From Roseateles depolymerans (GTDB lineage Bacteria > Pseudomonadota > Gammaproteobacteria > Burkholderiales > Burkholderiaceae_C): DNA of 64,000 nt. The DNA lies in NCBI RefSeq assembly GCF_003387155.1, contig NZ_QUMT01000001.1, positions 1,007,066 to 1,071,065 on the forward strand. The letters are read 5' to 3'. Positions 60,264 through 64,000 of this stretch are shown here, one piece after another. Both the position numbers and the translations under genes were made by a program. Every line of letters starts with the position of its first letter. Within the stretch, counting starts at the first letter, position 1. Under the pieces are notes generated by a model. The model did no database searches and was not told the DNA's origin. It saw only the letters and a list, made by a program, of their open reading frames with translations.

Positions 60264-60636
60264 GAGCATCGATTTCAGCAAGGCGGCCGGTGTGCACGAC
60301 GACGCGCTGCGCCTGCGGGCGGAGCGGACCAAGGTGCTGGCCTCCAATATCGCCAACGTCAGCACGCCAGGGTATCAGGCGCGGGACCTTGATTTTGCCG
60401 CGTCCCTGACCTCCGCCCTCGGCGGCGGCGATGGATTCGCCGAGGAACTGCCGCTGGACACCAGCGGGCAGGACCTGCTGTACCGCGTCCCCTACCACCC
60501 CTCGCAGGACGGCAACACCGTCGAGCTGGGCGTGGAGCAGGCGTCCTTCGCCCAGAACGCCCTGGATTTCCAGACCAGCCTGACCTTTGTCCAGATGAAG
60601 CTCAAGGGCCTGGCCAAGGCCATCGACGGTCAATAA
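60262..60636 (+). CDS. flgB: flagellar rod protein FlgB
   Basis: A 124-residue rod protein starting MSIDFSKAAGVHDDALRLRA, with the axial protein motif LASNIANVSTPGYQARDLDF. Its ATG shares two bases with the flgA start on the other strand. GAAGGGGAA at 60247-60255, inside flgA, is the ribosome-binding site. It begins the flgB-C-D-E-F-G run. Confidence 0.95.
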   Translation: MSIDFSKAAGVHDDALRLRAERTKVLASNIANVSTPGYQARDLDFAASLTSALGGGDGFAEELPLDTSGQDLLYRVPYHPSQDGNTVELGVEQASFAQNALDFQTSLTFVQMKLKGLAKAIDGQ

Positions 60637-60648
60637 CGGAGTACAGCC

Positions 60649-61074
60649 ATGTCCTTCAAGCAGATCAGCCAGATTGCCGGTTCGGCGATGTCCGCCCAGA
60701 CGGTGCGGCTCAACACCATTGCCAGCAACCTGGCCAACGCGCAGTCGGCCGCCGGCAGCGAGACCAGCACCTATCACGCCCGCAAGCCGGTGTTTGCCGC
60801 CCTGGCGGCCCGCGAGGGCCTGGGCGACCAGCAACTGGCCGGCGCTCGCGTGCAGGTGCTGGATGTGGTGGAGAGCCAGGAGCCGCTGCGCAAGGCCTAT
60901 GAACCGGAGAACCCGCTGGCCAATGAGAACGGCGAGGTCTTCTATCCGAATGTGAATCCGGTGGCGGAGATGACCGACATGTTGTCGGCGTCACGGGCCT
61001 TCGAGACCAATGTCGAAGTGCTGTCCCGGGTGAAGTCCATGCAGCAGTCCCTGCTGCGCCTGGGCGAAAGCTGA
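60649..61074 (+). CDS. flgC: flagellar rod protein FlgC
   Basis: A 141-residue rod protein with the N-terminal axial motif LNTIASNLANAQSAAGSET and the C-terminal MTDMLSASRAFETNVEVLS. Twelve bases after flgB. Confidence 0.96.
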   Translation: MSFKQISQIAGSAMSAQTVRLNTIASNLANAQSAAGSETSTYHARKPVFAALAAREGLGDQQLAGARVQVLDVVESQEPLRKAYEPENPLANENGEVFYPNVNPVAEMTDMLSASRAFETNVEVLSRVKSMQQSLLRLGES

Positions 61075-61098
61075 TCCCCCCTTTGTCACGGAGCCCCC

Positions 61099-61752
61099 AT
61101 GAGCACCGCCGTCACCAACACCACCAGCAGCAGTTCTTCCACCAGCGGCAACAGCATTGCCGGCAATGGGGAGCTGAGCAGCCTGTTCACCACGCTGCTG
61201 GTCGCACAGATCAAGAACCAGGACCCGCTGTCCCCGCAGGATCCGTCGCAGTTCGTCAGCCAGCTGACGCAGCTCAGCCAGGTCGAGTCCATGCAGCAGC
61301 TGACCTCGCAAGGCCAGACCAACACCAGCATGCTGGCCAGCCTGCAGCTGATGACCTTGGGCGCGCAGGTCGGATCGACGCTGCAGGCGGCGGTGTCGTC
61401 GGTGTCGCTGTCCGGCCAGCCGGTGGAGCTGCGCTTCAACCTGGATTCGTCCAGCACGGCCAACACGCTGGTGGTCACCGGCAGCGACGGTCGCGCGCAG
61501 CGGGTGGACCTGGGCTCGATGAGCCGCGGCGAGCAGTCCTACACCCTGGACCCGGCCAAGCTGGGCCTGGCCAACGGCAGCTACAGCGTGGCCGTCGAGA
61601 CCCAGAACAAGCAGAGCGTGACGGTGGAGACACTGGCCCGGCTGGACGGCGTGCGCCTGTCCGCCGACGGCAACGTCATGCTGCAACTGGCCGGGGTGGG
61701 GGAAGTCACCAGCCAGGCCATCACGCAATTCAAGGGACGCAGCGGCAACTGA
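61099..61752 (+). CDS. flgD: flagellar hook cap protein FlgD
   Basis: A 217-residue protein that caps the growing hook. The family's N-terminal block is LFTTLLVAQIKNQDPLSPQDPSQFVSQLTQLSQVE; the C-terminal part has the Ig-like beta domain (LVVTGSDGRAQRVDLG). Twenty-four bases after flgC. Confidence 0.95.
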   Translation: MSTAVTNTTSSSSSTSGNSIAGNGELSSLFTTLLVAQIKNQDPLSPQDPSQFVSQLTQLSQVESMQQLTSQGQTNTSMLASLQLMTLGAQVGSTLQAAVSSVSLSGQPVELRFNLDSSSTANTLVVTGSDGRAQRVDLGSMSRGEQSYTLDPAKLGLANGSYSVAVETQNKQSVTVETLARLDGVRLSADGNVMLQLAGVGEVTSQAITQFKGRSGN

Positions 61753-61834
61753 CCCACCGGTCGCACCGCCCTTGTCCTGACCGATCCCCGCCTTTCATCC
61801 CAGCAGTCCGCTTCACAGTCCCACGGAGGCCCTC

Positions 61835-63043
61835 ATGAGTTTCGAAATCGCACGCTCCGGCATCAACGCGGTCAACGCCAGCCTGGAGACCATCAGCAAC
61901 AACATCGCCAATTCCGGCACCTATGGCTTCAAGTCGAGCCGCACCAACTTCTCGGCCATGTATGCCGACAGCCACGCCAACGGCGTGGAGGCCAGCTCCA
62001 CCTCGCAGAGCGTCGACATTGGCGGCGGTCTGTTCAACACCGGTCGCGGCATGGACGCGATGATCCAGGGCCGCGGTTTCTTCCCGGTGAAGGATGACGC
62101 CGGCCAGACCGTGTTCACCCGCGTGGGCATCTTCAGCGTGGACAAGAACGGCTTCGTGATCGACAGCCTGGGCCGCAAGGCGCAGGGCTATGCCGCGGTG
62201 CTGGATGCCAACGGCAAGCCAGTGGACGGCGCGGGCCTGGGCGCCTTTGGCGACCTGAAGGTGGCCACTGGCCAGATTCCGGCGCAGGCCAGCGAGAAGC
62301 TGAACTTCAACGGCAACCTCAGCGCCGACTGGACCACGCCCACTGCCGCGCCGTTCAACAAGGACGATCCGCTGACCTACAACAGCTCGGTGACCTCGGT
62401 GATCTACGACTCGCTGGGCACCAAGCACAGCGTGACGCAGTATTTCGTCAAAACCGGCACCGGCACGGCCGATGCGTATTACAGCTTCGACGGCGCGGCC
62501 CCGGCCGGCGTGGGCGCGACGCTCAACTTCAATGCGCAGGGCCAGCTGACGGCGGTGCCGACGGTGACGCTCAATGCCACGCCGACCAACGGCGCCGCCC
62601 CCATCGCCCTGGCCATCGACTACACCGGCACGACGCAATTCGCCGGCGACACCACCACGCTGACCAATGCCACCGACGGTTATGCCGCCGGCACGCTGAC
62701 CGGGACCAGCATCAGCGAGGACGGCTCGCTGGTGGCCACCTACAGCAATGGCGAGAAGCAGACGGTGGGCACGCTGGCGGTGGCGACCTTTGCCAACGAA
62801 AGCGGCCTGACGCCGATCAGCGAGACCAGCTGGTCGTCCAGCCAGACCAGCGGCGTGGCACTGTATTCGCGGCCGGGTGCCGGCACGGCGGGCAAGCTGG
62901 CGTCGGGATCGCTGGAGCAGTCGAATGTGGACATCACCGGTGAGCTGGTGAGCCTGATGAGCGCGCAGCGCAACTACCAGGCCAACACCAAGGTGATCTC
63001 CACCGAGAACGATGTGATGCAGGCCCTGATGCAGGCCGTGTAA
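61835..63043 (+). CDS. flgE: flagellar hook protein FlgE
   Basis: A 402-residue hook subunit. N-terminal axial motif NASLETISNNIANSGTYGFKSSR, central hook domain, C-terminal LEQSNVDITGELVSLMSAQRNYQANTKV. Preceded by CGGAGG at good distance. An 82-base gap separates it from flgD. Confidence 0.96.
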   Translation: MSFEIARSGINAVNASLETISNNIANSGTYGFKSSRTNFSAMYADSHANGVEASSTSQSVDIGGGLFNTGRGMDAMIQGRGFFPVKDDAGQTVFTRVGIFSVDKNGFVIDSLGRKAQGYAAVLDANGKPVDGAGLGAFGDLKVATGQIPAQASEKLNFNGNLSADWTTPTAAPFNKDDPLTYNSSVTSVIYDSLGTKHSVTQYFVKTGTGTADAYYSFDGAAPAGVGATLNFNAQGQLTAVPTVTLNATPTNGAAPIALAIDYTGTTQFAGDTTTLTNATDGYAAGTLTGTSISEDGSLVATYSNGEKQTVGTLAVATFANESGLTPISETSWSSSQTSGVALYSRPGAGTAGKLASGSLEQSNVDITGELVSLMSAQRNYQANTKVISTENDVMQALMQAV

Positions 63044-63053
63044 GGACGCAGCG

Positions 63054-63788
63054 ATGGACGCCCTGATCTACACCGTGATGAGCGGCGCGGAGCGCATCCA
63101 GCGCGCCCAGGCCGTGCATGCCAACAATCTGGCCAATCTGGAGACGGCTGGTTTCCGGGCCAATCTGGAGCAGGCCAGTGCCGCGCAGGTGAAAGGCTAC
63201 GGCTACGACGCCCGCCATCTGGCCCAGGAACGCTCGGACGTGATCAGCGCCAAGGCGGGCAGCCAGCGCGAGACCGGCCGTGAGCTGGACCTGGCGGTGC
63301 AGGGCGATGGTCTGTTCGCGGTGGCGCAGGACGGACCCGACGGCCGCGAGGCCTACACCCGCGCCGGCACCTTCACGCTGGATGCCGAAGGCCGGCTGAT
63401 GCTGGGGCGGCATGCGGTGATGGGGGAGGGCGGACCGATCGTGCTGCCGCCGCATGACCGGCTGGAGATCCTGTCCGATGGGACGGTGTCCATCCTCAGC
63501 GGCGGTGCGACGGAGATGCAGCCGGTGGACAAGCTCAAGCTGGTCAAGCCGGACTTCGCCACGCTGACGAAGAACGAGGCCGGGCTGCTGGTGCCGCGCA
63601 GCGGCAATGCCCCGGTGAGTGATCCGTCGGTGAAGGTGGCGGCCGGCAAGCTCGAGTCGAGCAATGTGTCGGCGGTGGAGGAGATGGTGGCGACCATGAA
63701 TCTCGCCCGCGATTTCGAGCTGCAGATGCGGCTGTACAAGGCGACGGACGGAATGGCCGATACCGGCAACCGTCTGATGCGCGAATGA
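63054..63788 (+). CDS. flgF: flagellar proximal rod protein FlgF
   Basis: A 244-residue rod protein with AVHANNLANLETAGFRANLEQ at the start, YTRAGTFTLDAEGRLM in the middle and KLESSNVSAVEEMVATMNLARDFELQMR at the end, the standard FlgF/FlgG plan. Ten bases after flgE. Confidence 0.95.
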   Translation: MDALIYTVMSGAERIQRAQAVHANNLANLETAGFRANLEQASAAQVKGYGYDARHLAQERSDVISAKAGSQRETGRELDLAVQGDGLFAVAQDGPDGREAYTRAGTFTLDAEGRLMLGRHAVMGEGGPIVLPPHDRLEILSDGTVSILSGGATEMQPVDKLKLVKPDFATLTKNEAGLLVPRSGNAPVSDPSVKVAAGKLESSNVSAVEEMVATMNLARDFELQMRLYKATDGMADTGNRLMRE

Positions 63789-63816
63789 CGACCCCAATCA
63801 AGCCAAGGAGTGCACC

Positions 63817-64000
63817 ATGAACCCAGCCATGTGGATCAGCAAGACCGGCGTGCAGGCGCAGGACGCCAAGCTGCAGGCGATTGCCAACAACCTCGCGAAC
63901 GTGAACACGGTGGGCTTCAAGCGCGACCGGGTGATGTTCGAAGATCTGTTCTATCAGGTGGAGCGTCAGCCGGGCGCGCAGGCGGAGGACGGCACGGCCG
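63817..64000 (+). CDS. flgG: flagellar distal rod protein FlgG (partial)
   Basis: The first 61 residues of FlgG, with MNPAMWISKTGVQAQDAKLQ and LANVNTVGFKRDRVMFEDLFYQ, the classic FlgG opening. AAGGAG precedes the ATG. The gene runs off the right edge of the window. Confidence 0.94.
   Translation, partial: MNPAMWISKTGVQAQDAKLQAIANNLANVNTVGFKRDRVMFEDLFYQVERQPGAQAEDGTA

Overview
Organism and overall character: the window is GC-rich DNA with tightly packed, frequently overlapping genes. Its housekeeping proteins (YaeQ, RsgA, oligoribonuclease, a PabB-PabC fusion, an M3 oligopeptidase) and flagellar proteins are typical of Betaproteobacteria. The best guess is Burkholderiales, perhaps the Roseateles/Mitsuaria/Rubrivivax group; this is inferred from protein style and not proven. 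No rRNA, tRNA, CRISPR array or intact insertion sequence was seen. Left part, 1-19600: the start of an unidentified minus-strand gene, yaeQ, a secreted coiled-coil protein, and a sigma54-type two-component system (1503-4519). Divergent from that system is a secreted protein with two OB-fold-like repeats, and its promoter region carries a sigma54-like promoter and a palindrome. Then come two transporters, an M3 peptidase, an SDR oxidoreductase, a small membrane protein, rsgA with an M48 protease, orn, pabBC, and a 1000-residue SWIM/SNF2-like protein whose ATPase motifs are degraded. Middle part, 19600-37800: a DEAD-box RNA helicase with a long structured leader and a disordered RGG-type tail, followed by a cold-shock-domain/DUF1294 membrane protein and a GNAT acetyltransferase. 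Next is a three-gene MukBEF/MksBEF/Wadjet-like SMC operon with no nuclease partner. After it lies a lower-GC accessory patch (AAA ATPase, DUF2199 protein) marked by two exact 25-bp direct repeats. The part ends with an MFS transporter, small proteins, a secreted GH5 glycoside hydrolase with two CBM6 modules, and a large zinc metalloprotease lipoprotein. Right part, 37773-64000: a nearly complete flagellar cluster of lateral/secondary type in two divergent blocks. Leftward: fliM-fliN-fliP-fliQ-fliR-flhB-flhA. Rightward: fliE-F-G-H-I-J, fliD-S-T-like-K-L, fliA, motA-motB, flgM-flgN-flgJ-like, then (past an inverted flgA) flgB-C-D-E-F-G, running off the window. The cluster has its own sigma28, anti-sigma factor and stator. 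Its FliM lacks the N-terminal CheY-binding peptide, and the usual FliG EHPQ and FliM GGxG contact motifs are both changed. The most notable find is a cyclic-di-GMP-I (GEMM-I) riboswitch at about 44648-44756 on the plus strand, followed by a GC-rich terminator-like hairpin, in the 1-kb gap upstream of fliE. It suggests that transcription of the rightward flagellar block is directly controlled by c-di-GMP at the RNA level.
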